From the NCBI GenBank assembly GCA_015179045.1, contig WHUZ01000046.1:1-64000 (forward strand): a stretch of DNA of 64,000 nucleotides, written 5' to 3'. The DNA is from Kalaharituber pfeilii (lineage: Eukaryota; Ascomycota; Pezizomycetes; Pezizales; Pezizaceae). Under the pieces are notes generated by a model. It saw only the letters and a program-made list of their open reading frames with translations. It had not been told where the DNA came from and made no database searches. Both the position numbers and the translations under genes were made by a program. Position 1 is the first letter of the stretch. Each line of letters opens with the position of its first letter. Shown here one piece after another: positions 32,540-44,702 of this stretch.

Positions 32540-35500
32540 GCATACAGCATTTAACGTCGTGCTGTCAATTATCCAGCTTTTGAAGTGGAAAATTATAAAA
32601 AAGTGAACATACCGCTTCTACACCATGCCATGCCTTCGTATTACAAGCGGGGCTACTCAAGAAAAGAACCCATCACTACTAAAGTAGGAGTGCAGTGGAC
32701 ACAGCTCCCGCGTGAACCATGCATTTATTTGCCTACTAAATGTGCTGTAAATCGCGTGGAATCATTCCCGGCGCACGCTTGTTAGAGATATTTGCCGACC
32801 TCAAGACCCAATTATGTGTGCTGAATTCAGGCCCGATGCCACACCATACTACCATCCAAACCATCGACATAGTAGATTATCAACGCGTATCAATTGTTGC
32901 CAATTCATTCGTATAGAGATGCCTGGATGTGGTAGAAAGGCATTAGTGCGACAAAAGTGAGTGGATGAAATTATAGTAAACGAGCTGAAGAACAAGTTTA
33001 AGTTGACAACTACTATGAGGAACCTGATGGTCAATGAGGAACATGATGGACAAGCAGAATATGTCAATGTTGCCTAGGGGATAAAATGCTCAGAATGTGT
33101 TGCGTAGTTGCCAGTAGTTTATTTCGACTACCACTTGTAGATGGGACGATCAGGACATGCAGAGGCCGGGGTACATGCAGCATGTGTCGCAGCGGAATAT
33201 GTTAGTTATACAAATTTGGTATAGCACCACGACTGTTTCGGGGGAAGCTCCAATTCCGGCAAATACAGCACGCCATACTGCCTTGGCCACTATGGTTGCA
33301 TTCAGGGTGAGCACATTCAGCGAAACCTTTTGCAGCCGCGTCACACATGTCGCGGTCGCCATAGTCAACCGTGTTGGTAAGAAGAGATAAAGTAATAATT
33401 ATGGAGGAGAAATAGTCTTTAAATGTATTTGTCCTTATTTTTCTGTCAAGATAGCTCTACAGGTCCAATTGAAGCGTGATAATGCCAGCCGATATCGAAG
33501 GGACTGGAAGAAACCATCAAACAGCCTCATAACACTAATAGATATTGATATTCCTCATAGTTCCAAGTTTAGGACCATTCCCCTTATCTAGTGTAGGTTC
33601 CGTATAAGCGGTTTTGCAGTTTTGACTGTATATGTGTCTGTTTGGTAACAAGCGCGATCGGGATGTTGACAGGAGATTGATCACTCTCGAATGCTACCCC
33701 AAAAAGTTTTTATGAGTGCATATAGTGGGCTCAAATTGAAGCCAGAGCATGGAAGAGCACAGTAAATTATACTTGCACATTTTCCAGGTTTATTTGTAGC
33801 ATCGAGGTAACGATTTATTTGGCATATTTAAAATCCTACACCGGATATACTCTCAATGATACTACCCACGCCTTCTTGATCTCGATGAGTACTCTGTTCG
33901 CTATTCTGGGGAAGTATAGCACCTTTGGTGGGGGATGGGCTAAAGTGGGCTGATGGGCAGACAATTCAGGAAAATACGTTATTATACCTGTATCTCCATT
34001 TTACAGCTCTGGGAAGTCTCTACACAATGGAAGGTTTTGTAGTGCATAATAGGTTACTGTTCCTGTGCATATGCATATAGAAAAAATGGACCCTTGAATA
34101 TAATAGTGCCATTTGCTAGATATTAGCCTGAGCACCACCAAACGTCGTATACTTTCTGAAAATAGAAAACAGAGCATATATTCAGCTTATTAGGTCTCAG
34201 GATAGGATCATTGACACTTCGCAACTGTAAGTATGTCCAGCATAGGGTTTGCATGTACCAATTAGGTCGTTACTTATATTCTACAAATAGGCCTAAAAAT
34301 GTGCGGATGATAATTTACTGTCTTCCTGTATGCTTTAGCTTCAATTTGAACTAATTTGAGAGTTATATGCACTCACGGTAATCTTTGGTTGTATTATCCA
34401 CAAGGTGTTCAATATCCATCCGGTAGCCCGCATTACAATACTCAGGAATATTGCATGTCGGCAGGGATGTTAACGAGCAAATTCCACACATTGAACCACT
34501 TTGTGAAACCCCATGTGCTTTGTCTCAATATGGACGCATACATCCGCTTCCGCTTCTATGTGTGGGACAAGCAACCCTTGCTAAAACGGACCGTAAAAAT
34601 CTGCAGTTCGCTGCCCACTATCATAAAGTCCGCTATAAAAGTATGTATCACGAGGCCCGAGGTAGGAATATCGTGATCGTGCATCCAGCAAATGAAGATA
34701 GGACTACCTGAGCGTATAAACTCTTGACGCTCCAAAAAAGTTAACTCAGAAATAACATGCTCATTCATCCGTTATAGCAGGAGAAATGGGTACGGCAACA
34801 GGAAAATCTAGCTGCGCCCTGTTAACCAGCTCCGTTATACATAGCGCGGTTTTTCAATAGCAAAAGCAGGTTGTAGCGTATGGTGTGTAGCAGCAACTGA
34901 GGAAATCTAGTGTAACATCGATACGGTACCATTATTAGGTACGGGCAATATAGGTTGAATGTAGTTCTATTTCAGCTAAGCTACTGAAAATCCAAGAGAT
35001 GTTGATCAAATTTTCATAAGGCCACCACGAACAGCATGTTACATCTTGAGCTTTCAGCTCTTTGGTAGGCCTTCACAACCGCTGCTCAGTAGGTGTGTAG
35101 GGCAGCTTGTGTGTAGGGTAGTAGAACTGCTTATCGGCGAGCAGGAAAATACGGTACAGGTTGTCAGTTAACGGATTGATCTTCGGGTCTCTGAAACAAT
35201 GCTTAATAAACTAGCAATGTAGTCTTGGACGACCCCTCTCGCATACTAATGTGTCAAGCCACTGGTGCGCCGCTCTGACTCTAGTGGCCGCAGATCAGAG
35301 ATCAGACTGGAAGGTTCAACGCGGATTATTTTTTTGCACTGATGGCGTTTCCTTTTTTTACTTCTGCGCATGCTTGCGTGCGGAGAATACGAGCTGAAGT
35401 AGAGGAAGCTCTAGTGACGTAGGTTCAGTACAATCTGCTTAAGGAAACGATATCGCCGGATACATCCAGACCGATTTTATGAATCTGCAATGCGGTACGG

Positions 35501-35570
35501 CGCCCAAAGCCATATATGTGCATAAAATGAGATAGACAACAATGAGGTTGTGAAGAGGACATAGTGAGCT
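32540..35570. other. Long stretch without recognisable genes
   Basis: On the minus strand at about 33350-33190 a short frame shows a Cys pattern (CAHPECNHSGQGSM, ACCICRNW) like small fungal zinc-binding proteins. It runs into a stop after about 50 residues, so it may be a relic. Nothing else is supported. Confidence 0.3.
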
Positions 35571-35615
35571 ACTATGACAAAGCGCCATTGGTGGTACGCT
35601 GGCGATGTCCATTAC

Positions 35616-35837
35616 CGTACCTAGAAATACCAGTTACAGTAACGTTGGAAATATATCTCATTGTGCGTTTGCAATAGATAGCAAGTCCTCCCACTGCACT
35701 GGTAACAGTCAGCCAGTATACATTCTTTTCAGCACGGTCCATAGCATCATATCCTCTTGGACCAAGGCGAATGTAATGACAAATTCTGAGCTCAAACAAC
35801 CGCTTCTTCGGGTTCTCACGTACAGTAGAGACAATGC
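35616..35837 (-). CDS. Possible single exon of a small membrane protein
   Basis: An open segment lies between a good acceptor (CAACTCAG at 35838) and a donor (GTAATG at 35615). It encodes VSTVRENPKKRLFEL, GPRGYDAMDRAEKNVYW and a hydrophobic stretch LTVTSAVGGLAIYC. The protein-like composition and splice signals suggest a real exon or gene remnant. I found no convincing neighbouring exon, start or stop, and do not recognise the family. Confidence 0.35.
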
Positions 35838-35986
35838 CTGAGTTGCAGGTAGGTTTACCTACCTGTGTTCCACAACATGGAATTAATACTCTGCCCACAT
35901 GTACCCAACAAGCTAATCCTGGTAACATCAAGCTCGTATAGCCTCTTCGTATGAGTGCGAAAATCAGAGCTGAACCTTTCGGTCTT

Positions 35987-36303
35987 TTTTTTTTTTTTTT
36001 TTTTTTTTTTAATTCACGTAACCCCGCTTACAGGCTACCAGCCTATGGCAGGGACCCATATACCCGGGTCAGGTTAAAGCAGCTACCTATCTACACTACG
36101 TACACGCTTGGTACACAACGTACCTCCGGCCTTTCAGCTCGCCCAGATGGGCTGGCGAACCATACCTCAACTGGGTTGCCCTCTACCCCCTCCTGCTTCC
36201 ACCCTTTCTCCTCTCAGTCCTCCCAGCACTGTCAGGTGACCATCTCACCACTCTGCTTTCTCTTGGGCCGCTCCAGCTCACCACACTCGAACACCACATG
36301 TTC
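35987..36303 (-). mobile_element. 5'-truncated LINE 3' end, third 3'UTR type, B-like tail
   Basis: The insert is bounded by 14-bp repeats AACCTTTCGGTCTT (35973-35986, 36304-36317). Poly(T), a B-like hairpin (ACCCCGCTTACAGGCTACC), then UTR with ATATACCCGGGT and a Cys/Glu-rich C-terminal coding piece (EHVVFECGELERP) on the minus strand. It is related to 51968-52369. Confidence 0.88.
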
Positions 36304-36319
36304 AACCTTTCGGTCTTAC

Positions 36320-36985
36320 AAACACTCAGCGGCATACCTCTTCCCGTTGGAAGCGTTCTTTTTATATCACGGAACTCCGCTTGTGTGTTCAGCCATGACA
36401 GGCCCCAGGCTGAATCCTGTGCCGGAGTAACTTCCACAAAATTACATACAAAATCAAAAATTAGTAGACTTATGAGGCTAACTTAATGGTATCCCCGAGT
36501 GCGCGAACTATCGAGATATTAATTATATGAGCAGTACTTTGCACATATCGAATGTCTGTTACATGTTACAAGCATAGTCAGCTTTGTTGTGTCTAGCAGA
36601 TAGTGGATACTCAGAACCTCTCGGGGCAGTCACATGCTAACTGCGGCTCTCGGACCACATCAGACGATGCACTCTTACGCCTTGACACTCAGCACAGTAA
36701 CCTTGTTGGACAGGTAGATCAATTGATCGCTTCGAAATTGTGATACCTACGCAGAACCACTGAACCACCTAGCGCCCACATTCAGCTCGATTTCCAAGAC
36801 GATTATTTCGGTCGAAATCGGCCATTTTCAAGAAACCGACTTGCCTTTCAATTCGATTTCGGCATACCTCAATTTTTTTCAACAAGTTGGTGTAAGAGTT
36901 AAGGCAGATACTGACTTGCGGTGTCAAATTGAGCCAGGCACTAAACCATTTGATCTGCACCAGTGTGATTGGACAGGATGACAAG
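36320..36985. other. No gene; one degraded B-like tail
   Basis: About 36357-36410 reads TTTTTATATCACGGAACTCC...GCCATGACAGG, a decayed B tail in minus orientation. The rest shows nothing supported. Confidence 0.35.
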
Positions 36986-37301
36986 CCAGTGCCAGTAATT
37001 TGGTTTTTTTTTTTTTTTTTTATATCCATACTCGCGTGCCGCCCTATGGGCTATGGCGACGTCTAGTTACATCAAAACAAAGTACAAGTACGGAAAAATA
37101 GAAGTAAATCCCCCGGGGCTAACCCCTCGCCCATTCCAAGATTCCTATCACTCCCCGAAGGCCCTCCCCTTCATCTTGGTCACCCAAGGGTCTGCACAAT
37201 CCATCCTCACCCCTTGGGCATCGCTGCTTCCAGACTCTACATTGAGACAATATGTGAAGGGTCGTTTCTTCAGCCTCTCCGCACCACCGGCATTCCGGGC
37301 T

Positions 37302-38675
37302 TTTTTTTTTTTTTTTTTTTTTTATTTCATTACTCGCGTGCCGCCCTATGGGCTATGGCGAGGTATATATTTCAAGGAAAAAATAAATCATAACTAAATA
37401 CAAGTAGTGCCCGCGATGATTATGTGTATTGCGGGTGTCCATACAAAGGGACCTCCTTCACTTCCGCCTTCTGTCCGGTTCGTATGTGCTAATCCTCAAC
37501 CATTTCCCGCCCAGTCTCACCTTCTCCGCGCTTGCCCCTCCCTCTAGGTACACCACGACTGAACATGTCTTTTTTCCCTCCTCCAACAACAGCGTCTTCT
37601 TTCTCAACCATCTAATTCCAATCGTCTTTCCCAGCTCCGGGTTCCCTTCTTCCAGCCATCGTCTGATCCTCCCCAGATCTTTTCTGAGGGCGATCCCGTG
37701 GACAACAACGCCGTATTTCGAGGTGGTGGCGTCGGGGTTCGCTGGCTGGGTGGGGTGCTTGTGGTTCTTCCCGGTGGGAATCTTGGAAGGGGTTGTCTTC
37801 TTGGTCGGGGGTGTCTTGGGGGCCTCGGAGGTCTTGGGAGGCTCGGGGTTCGGGTTCGGGGTATCGGGTTTTGGTGAGGAGATTTTGGCCGACGAGGGGA
37901 CCGTGTCCGTTGTGATGTTGTCGGCAACCGGGGGCGCGGTGGCTATCTTCTTAGCCTCCGCATCGTCAAGTCTTCTTTTGATGGCGTATGGCTTCTCTCG
38001 TGTCTTCTTGCCTTTCCTTTTTCTTGTCTCGGACTTGACAGGGACTGCTCGCGCCTCGGAGGGTGTCGATGTCTTGGCTGCTGCCCCTTCGGAAACGGGT
38101 TCCTCCGAGAGTAGCACGAAGTAGTTGAAGCTGAGGGCTTCTGGTGCTGGTTCCTCCGGCGCCGTGTCTGCGCACGTGATCTGGCTGAGCCACAAGGCCT
38201 GTGGCGGGCTCGGCGGGATGTCTATGGCCGTGATGGGGCTGAACCCCAGTGGCTGTGGAGGCGGTGGTGGTGGCGAAGAACAGGCCGCCGCAAGGTTCGC
38301 CTGTGTGAGCGGTGTTGGTGGTGGCAGTGTCGGCGTGGATCTGAGTCTGGCCGCTCGTCGTTGCTGTAACTCCTCATTCGCCTCCTTCATCCGCCTGGCG
38401 AATGAAGGATACCTTGCGAGTACGTCTTCGGAGGACATTGTATGTGCGCTTCTTGGCGGGAGCAGGGATGTGGTTGATGTGGCAACGGTGGTGATGAGCT
38501 GAAGAATCCTCAAACCTTTCTCCTCGGGGGAAAAACGTAGTGTCGGTTTTTGGGAGTAGAAAATTAGATCAAAGTGCTCAGCGTGCTGAGAGCTTTCGAT
38601 CTATGTAGGTTTCAGCGGGGGGGACGTTTTGGTTGTGGAGTCGCTTCCAAACGCTCGTCCTGAGGTGGTTGTTGT
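37302..38675 (-). mobile_element. Complete ORF1-only (HAL1-like) non-LTR element, 1,374 bp
   Basis: It is bounded by a perfect 14-bp duplication CGGCATTCCGGGCT (37288-37301, 38676-38689). It has a 5' region of about 240 bp, one intact ORF, a 3'UTR containing GCGGGCACTACTTGTATTTAG, an A hairpin and a poly(A) of 21. It contains no endonuclease, reverse transcriptase or RNase H. At least four other copies or remnants in the window share its ORF and 3'UTR. Confidence 0.88.
37458..38438 (-). CDS. ORF1 protein of the ORF1-only element (326 aa)
   Basis: The likely start is the ATG at 38436-38438 (MSSEDVLARYPSFARRMK); an upstream in-frame ATG would lengthen it by 24 residues. The N-terminal third has a charged helix (EANEELQQRRAARLR) and Pro-rich linkers, then a basic segment (KSETRKRKGKKTREKP). 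The C-terminal ~90 residues are the part conserved in every copy: YGVVVHGIALRKDLG, GKTIGIRWLRKKTLLLEE, SVVVYLEGGASAEKVRLGG. This looks like the RRM-like domain of Tad-clade LINE ORF1 (gag-like) proteins. Those usually continue into CCHC zinc knuckles; this protein stops at DRRRK without any. It probably binds RNA; that is inference. Confidence 0.78.
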   Translation of the reverse strand: MSSEDVLARYPSFARRMKEANEELQQRRAARLRSTPTLPPPTPLTQANLAAACSSPPPPPPQPLGFSPITAIDIPPSPPQALWLSQITCADTAPEEPAPEALSFNYFVLLSEEPVSEGAAAKTSTPSEARAVPVKSETRKRKGKKTREKPYAIKRRLDDAEAKKIATAPPVADNITTDTVPSSAKISSPKPDTPNPNPEPPKTSEAPKTPPTKKTTPSKIPTGKNHKHPTQPANPDATTSKYGVVVHGIALRKDLGRIRRWLEEGNPELGKTIGIRWLRKKTLLLEEGKKTCSVVVYLEGGASAEKVRLGGKWLRISTYEPDRRRK

Positions 38676-39254
38676 CGGCATTCCGGGCTGTCAGCTGTGC
38701 CGACCTTGAATTTCCAGCGCCGGAGGCCCTTGCCTCCAAGGATGCCAGCTAGCGTTGCGACCCTATTGCCCAGTCTGCGTAGTGGCCTATATGATATATG
38801 CAGTCTGTTTCTTTCGGCTGCTCTCCTTGCTTTGGCCTCTTGTTTCATCCCGTCCTCCGTGACAATCTCGTTTTGATATGGTAGCTGTGTTCCAACCTTG
38901 GCTGCTCGATCTGCTTCGGTGTTGCCTGGGATTTCTTTATGACCTTTGACCCACATTACCGCTATGTCAAGGTCGCCCCTTTCGTTTCTCCGGTCCCAAG
39001 CCTCCCTTACTCGCTGTGCTGCCCCTTTGTGTGTTGGTTCCCCTTCGGCGATCCTTTGTAGCTTGGTTATTGCAGTCTTGGAGTCTGTGATGATCAGTAG
39101 TTCAGTGAATCGGCTTGTGAGGGCATCCTCCATGGCAATCAGTTCCGCGTCATTTACTGTACTGAGTGCTCCCAGATATGTGGAAGTCCGTTTCTGGGTG
39201 TGCTGGGAGAACGAGCCTGCCCCACTAGAGTCACCCATTAGTGCCAGTAAGAAG

Positions 39255-40600
39255 AGGTGTCCACTATTGAAAGGGAGATGGACTGACTCAGGGAATTTGT
39301 GAAGGTGGTAGTGGATGTCCTGATTCAGAGGGAGGGGGTGGTATTTAATTATTTTATGTACCTAACATAAGGTGGGCATCTGGTCCACATCCGCAATGTA
39401 CTGCTTGTTCTCGTCCGCACATTTAGTACACTAGAATTGCCTATGTCACGCTTGCTTCTTGACACTTGCTCTGAGCTCTCGACCCTGCCCTGGCGAACAG
39501 CTGCAAGCGGGGTTACGTGAAGAAAAAAAGAAAAAAAGGCTCTGAGCTCTCAGAAATGCCAAGATGTAGGAAATTATGAATTTATACAATAAGTCATCCA
39601 TACTATCTACAAAAAATACGTTTCCCGTACACTATCAAAATTAACTTCACAGTGCCACTCCATGTAGGCTGCATACTGAAGCTGCCAGCGGTCTCAATCA
39701 AGGTAGGCTTGCTATCGAGGTCGTGCTGTTCAGAGAGACTTGCTATGCCTGTTTATTCAGCTCATTGTTTTCGATGCCAACTTTTGTAGGTACTGTCGCG
39801 TGGGTTATTCTCATGGAACATCCTAACAGATTCAATGGAACGTTGAAGGTTTACAATAGGTTCCCAGGTATCATTATCTTTATTATACCCTTGCTAATGC
39901 GCACTGCCATTTTGTTGCTTAGTGACAACTATAGCACGGAGCAGCAAGCCAAACACATCCCTGCCATTCACGATGGCAAAGAAGTCATTGTGGCATCAAG
40001 ATTTATGACTACACGGAAGGACATTGAGACTATGCGTACCTTTCATATACTTAACCCAGGGTCGAAGAAATCATCGGGCTTTTGATAATGTGTGTCGCGT
40101 CTCCAGCTCTTCCATTTTGCCCATTACAACTGATCGCCGCAATATTTAGGAAGCCGTACTGGCTCAGACCCACACGATTATCCAGTTGTCACCCCACTGA
40201 GACTGAGGCTGTAAAGGAGTCTGACCAATCCCTTTTCCCCACTTCGGCGATCCCGCCCCTATCCAGTAGAGCAAGCGTGGGAAGGCATGTGGCTCGACCG
40301 TGCAGGGTGCGCCCGTAGAGGAGGAAGCCCATCATGGAAGAGCTGGGAATGCGTGATGGAGGTCTCAAGGTGAAGGGTTGAGACGGGAGAGGGGTAACAT
40401 GTTGAGACTTCAAAGAGGGGGGTGGATGTCCGGTAAGAATGAGATGGAGGAGCTCCGTAAGGACCTCATCCAGGGGCGGGGAAGGTGGAGGTCGCTTCTG
40501 GAACACCGAAAAAAATCTTAGGGCACCCTAAGTTCATGTATAATGTTGCAGTTGATTCCGCTCCATAGATATAACGGGATACTGGTCTGAAGATGTTCTA
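39255..40600. other. No firm gene
   Basis: A plus-strand frame at 39723-40085 has hydrophobic segments (IIIFIIPLLMRTAILLL) but no splice or family support. I leave it uncalled. Confidence 0.3.
39481..39538 (+). mobile_element. Solo B-tail retroposon, 58 bp
   Basis: GACCCTGCCCTGGCGAACAG through GGTTACGTGAAG and an A-rich tail, between 13-bp repeats GCTCTGAGCTCTC (39468-39480, 39539-39551). Confidence 0.92.
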
Positions 40601-40635
40601 AGGTTGTAATACCGCTTCTTGACACCATTCGTCCA

Positions 40636-40637
<2 letters not shown>

Positions 40638-40667
<30 letters not shown>

Positions 40668-43600
40668 ATAACCCCGCTTGTAGCACTAAGCCATGGCAGG
40701 GTCCCTGGGCAAGCCCTCATAGCCCGGAGACAGGCTAAACTAACTCTCTACATACATGGCCCCCACGCGCCGTCGCCCCCGCTCTCCTAGCTTCTAGAAC
40801 TTGACCCCAGCGAAGAAATTCTCTAAAACGTCATACTCCTCCCCATTCTCCGCCTTTCTTTTCCAATCCTTTCCCATGTCGCTCCACCTCTCAAAACCTT
40901 CTGGGCGGTTCTTCTGACTTCTGCATCGGAAAGCGAGGTGCTCCCCGGTTTGCACCTCCCCGCACCTGCACTTATCCGACTCAACTGCCCCTATCCTCTT
41001 CAACCACACCGCACACCTCCCTCTCTCCAGGCGCAAGGCAGTGAAATTGGATACTGCTATCCTATTCCACTCCATGACCTTTCCTCCTCCAAAGCCGTCC
41101 ACTTCTCTCTTCTCCTTCCTCCACGCCTTCACCCTCTGGCGCACCCCACTTCCGGTGGCCACCTCCTTCCCCTGCATCACCGTCCCCTTCTTCGCCCACT
41201 CATCCGCCTTCTCATTTCCTGCGATTCCGATGTGAGCCTTGACCCACATCAGCTTCGCATCCCCTCCCTTCTTCTTCCTCCTCGCTACGGCATCCACCAC
41301 TCTCCTCACATCCTCGGTTTTCCCCTTTCCCTCCCTGCCTGCCTTCTGGATCGCCATGACGGCAGCCTCAGAATCTAAAACAGATCAGTACAGGGATCTC
41401 CTCCTCCACACTCTCCAGCGCCTTTCTCACTCCCCTCACCTCCCCATCGAACACCGTCGCCGTTCTCCCCACCACCTCCGCCACCTTGCTGTCCTCGATC
41501 TTGCTGCCGTCGGAGAAAAGGACTGCCCTTTTTTCTTCCGGCTTCCCCGATCGCGGCTTCCCACTCCCCCCTCGTCTCCACTTCTCCTTTCCGCCTCTCC
41601 ACCACTTCCACCTCCACCTTCTCACACCCCCCTCCCCACGAGATCTCCTCCCCCTCCTCCGAGAACCTCGCCCACTGACCTTGCCAGCGGTCCAGCACTG
41701 CTTCATACCCCTCATTCTCGACCACCGCCCACTGCACCCCCCAGTCTCTCCAGTTTCTCGCCTCCTCTCTCTCCTCACTCCCTCCGAAGTCGCCCGTGCA
41801 AAGCTCCGCCAGCTCTGACGGCGCCTCCACCTCCCGGACGATCGCCCTCGCTTGCGCGCCATCCAGGACCGTCTCCACGTCCTCCACTCCACACACCGCA
41901 CTCACCCCTCCTACCCCCGCTCCTCTCCCTCCTCCAGCCGCCTTCTTCAACACCTGCAGCTGGACTCTCTCCATCTCCTTCCTCCATTCCTTCTGTCCCC
42001 TCCACCCGATCTCGCTTCCCCACATTGCAACCGCCCTCACCATCCCCGTGTAGGCTTGCCTCCAGCTGCGTGGAGACATCCCCCAGTTCCGGTTGCCCAG
42101 TCCCGAGAGAGCCCCCGCCAGCCTCCGCGCTCGGCTCAGCCTGTTTCGCCAATGTGCGCCAAAGGTCAAGTTCTCATCGAAGATGACCCCTAACCACTTT
42201 AGCATCTCCCCCTCTTTCTTCCACCTCCTTCCCACCCCGAAGGTTATCATCTCCCACTTCGACTCCTCCAGCGGGATCTGGTCTTCCTCCGCCACCTCCG
42301 CCATCGCCACCTTCACCTTCTCCCTGAGCCGCCCCATATCCCAGTACCCGTGCCAGTCTAGGATCGTTGCTGCCAGGTCGTCAACATACGATGGCACTTC
42401 TACCTCCGCCCCCATCGCCACCCCCTCAGCCTTCTCTCCATCTTCTCAATGGTGGGTGCCATGAAGATGAGGAAGATGACCGGTGACAGTGGTGACCCTT
42501 GCGGAACCCCCACGTTCGACCTGCCCCTCCCTTTCTCCTCGCCGTCCCACCACACTCCGAACTCCCTGCCTCCCATAAACTCCTCCAGCCACCTCCGCTT
42601 CTTTCTCACCCCCTCGCTCCCCCTCTCCTCAATCCTTCTCAGGACCACCTCCTTCCTCACGATGTTAAAGCCTCCTTTAACATCCGCCGTCACCCACGCT
42701 GCTCTCCCCCCCCTGTGCAGGCACCTCTGCACCTTTGTTACCGCCCTCGCCATCGCCTGGATCGCATTCCTCCCCTTGCGTGCTCCTAGCTGGAGCCTGT
42801 GGAAGAGTCGGTCTTCTTTCTGTAGCCTGCTGGCCATGACTTTCTCCCCGATCTTCCCGATACAGTTAATCAGGTTGATTGGCCTCCACGCTTTCGCCGT
42901 CTTGATGTCCTTGCCCGGCTTCGGTATCATGACGACCCTCATCTCTCTCCACTCCGCTGGGGTCCTGTTCCGGATCCAGTTTTCGGCGATCTCCCTCACT
43001 AACTCATCCCCGATGGGAGTCTTCAGGGCAGCTTTGATCAATCGGTATCCGATTCCGTCGGGTCCCGGTGCCGAATTGTTTTTGGTGCCCTGCAACGCAG
43101 CCCTCACTTCTCCTTCTACTCTCTCCCTCTCCCTCTCATCCCCCTCCCCCTCCGCTTCCCCCTCCCCCACCTCCTCCCCCGCCTCTGCCTCCCCCTCTTC
43201 CCTCCACGCAAAATTCCTCTCCACCAGCGCCCTCACCTTCTCTCCGTCCCCCTCCAACTCCCTCCCCTCCTCATCTTTCAACCTTCCCATCCTCTCCTTT
43301 CCTCCGAAAGGGTCCTTCGCCACCCTCACCACCCTCCACGGGTCGCTATACCCTTCCTCTTCCACGAACTCCCTCCAGCACTTCTTCTTCTCCTCCCGGA
43401 TCTTCCACTTCATCCTTTGCACCGCCGCCTTCCAACCCCTCACCCTCTCCCCCTCCGTCAACCTCGCTCTGGCCCCTATCCCCCCCCGTGCCAGCCTGTT
43501 GACTTCTTTCCTCATCTCCTCTATCTCTTCCGTCCACCACCTCTTGCTCCTCCCCCCCACTCTCACCTCTTTCTCTAGGGACCTCTTCCACCTTTTCAGC

Positions 43601-44421
43601 CTCTCGTATGCGGTCCCTCCCCCTACCCTCTCCAACCACTCCTTCCTTTCCTCCTCCCCCCACTCCCCCCCCACCCCTCTACCTCCTCTTCCATCCTCTC
43701 CCAGTCAACCCTCACTACCCTGTTCTCCCCTTCTTCCACCTCCCCCTCTCCCCTGAATTCTACCACCAGCCCCGAGTGGTCCGACCCCACATCCACCAGG
43801 CCCACCCGGTCCACCGTCACTCCCCTTACCCACACCAAGTCGATCCTCGACTCTCTCAACCTCCCCTCCACTTCCCTCCTCCACGTTGCTTCCCTTTCTC
43901 CCACCAAGGTGAAGCCAGCCCCCTCCATCCTCTCCCTCAGAATCCTGCCCCTCCCACTCTCCTCCACCCCTTCCAGACTCCACGCCGGGCTGTGCGCGTT
44001 CCAGTCCCCCACTAGGACGCACCTGCCCTGCACCTCTAGCACTCCTTCCAGCCACCTCTCAAACTCCTCGTTCCTCCATCTCCCATCCACATATACCCCC
44101 CCTACTGCCACCCCCTCCCTCTCTCCCCATACTATATTCCCGTCGCCCCTTCTCCCCCCTCTCCCCTCTCTCCGCTCCCATCCTACCACCCTCGTCTCCT
44201 TCCCGACCCCCCCGATCCTCTTCAGACTCGGGTGCCCCCCCACTTTCCATCCCCCCACTTCTTCCCTTTTCCACACTTCTCCCTCAAAGCCCAAGTCCCA
44301 CCCTTCCTTGAACATGGTCTCCCTCCACACATGCCCCCCCACCGACGATCCCCCAACATTCTAGTACCCTACCTTCACCATACTGGTCTGGGTACCCCGC
44401 TGCTCTCTGCTTCCCACCCCC
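40638..44421 (-). mobile_element. Nearly complete Tad-like LINE ORF2 copy, 3.8 kb, B tail
   Basis: A perfect 15-bp duplication CACCATTCGTCCATT (40623-40637, 44422-44436) encloses the element. From its 5' end: endonuclease, reverse transcriptase, connection, RNase H, Cys cluster, short 3'UTR, B hairpin, poly(A). It is truncated just before the endonuclease, so ORF1 is absent. Confidence 0.93.
40794..44355 (-). pseudogene. LINE ORF2: endonuclease, reverse transcriptase, RNase H (frameshifted)
   Basis: The endonuclease (44342-43680) shows GDWNAHSPAW, SRIDLVWVRG and GSDHSGLV, the APE-type signature. The reverse transcriptase (43674-42290) shows SAPGPDGIGYRLIK, WRPINLINCIGKIGEK, QLGARKGRNAIQAM, VTADVKGGFN, GVPQGSPLSPVIFL and, after a frame change, YVDDLAATI. 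The catalytic Asp pair is preserved. RNase H follows (LFSDGSKIED, GEVRGVRKALE, VKAHIGIAGNEKADEWAKK), and the protein ends ENFFAGVKF at 40794. Frame breaks near 43670, 42420, 41500 and 41370 mean it cannot be translated as one protein, though all domains are recognisable. It would nick DNA and copy RNA by target-primed reverse transcription. Confidence 0.9.
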
Positions 44422-44702
44422 CACCATTCGTCCATTGTCGTTCACTTCCGAAGTGATTTTTGTTTTTTCCCGCTCCCTGGCAATGTTACGGGGAAGAGGC
44501 CTATGGAACTATATCCGTAGAGCGGTGAGGGACCTCCCGATGAGGGAGATGCGGGGATCGGGAAGGAAGGAAGGATGAAAAAGATGTGGCCAGAGGGTAT
44601 TTGGGAGGAGCTCAGAGGGCTCTTTTCGTCTCTTCTTCTCTTCGACGGATAGACAGGAGATATAGATACACACATCTCTTTCTTTTTCGTTACGAGTTAC
44701 CT

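Larger units (their letters stand above)
36999..39239 (-). mobile_element. 5'-truncated LINE (RNase H, A tail) split by an ORF1-only element
   Basis: Outer duplication AGTGCCAGTAA (36988-36998, 39240-39250). Minus-strand LINE coding runs from 39238 (MGDSSGAGSFSQH, VNDAELIAMEDAL, LLIITDSKTAITK, VKGHKEIPGNTEADRAAK) to about 38690. It then resumes from 37287 to 37120 and ends in the A tail. The break is a 1,374-bp nested insertion (37302-38675). The same subfamily occurs at 59.0-61.3 kb. Confidence 0.9.

Noticed and set aside
33157..33390. Small Cys-rich minus-strand gene near 33.2-33.4 kb
   Set aside because: The Cys pattern is suggestive, but the frame stops early and I could not find a consistent second exon.
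39723..40085. 120-aa plus-strand ORF with hydrophobic segments as a membrane protein
   Set aside because: No splice signals, no known motif, and AT-rich DNA often gives such frames by chance.
42449..43756. Very long Ser/Pro/Leu-rich plus-strand open frame (435 aa)
   Set aside because: It is the antisense of LINE reverse transcriptase with clear motifs on the minus strand; GC-rich codons leave the shadow frame free of stops. The same holds for long frames opposite 3.2-4.3 and 0.1-1.5 kb.
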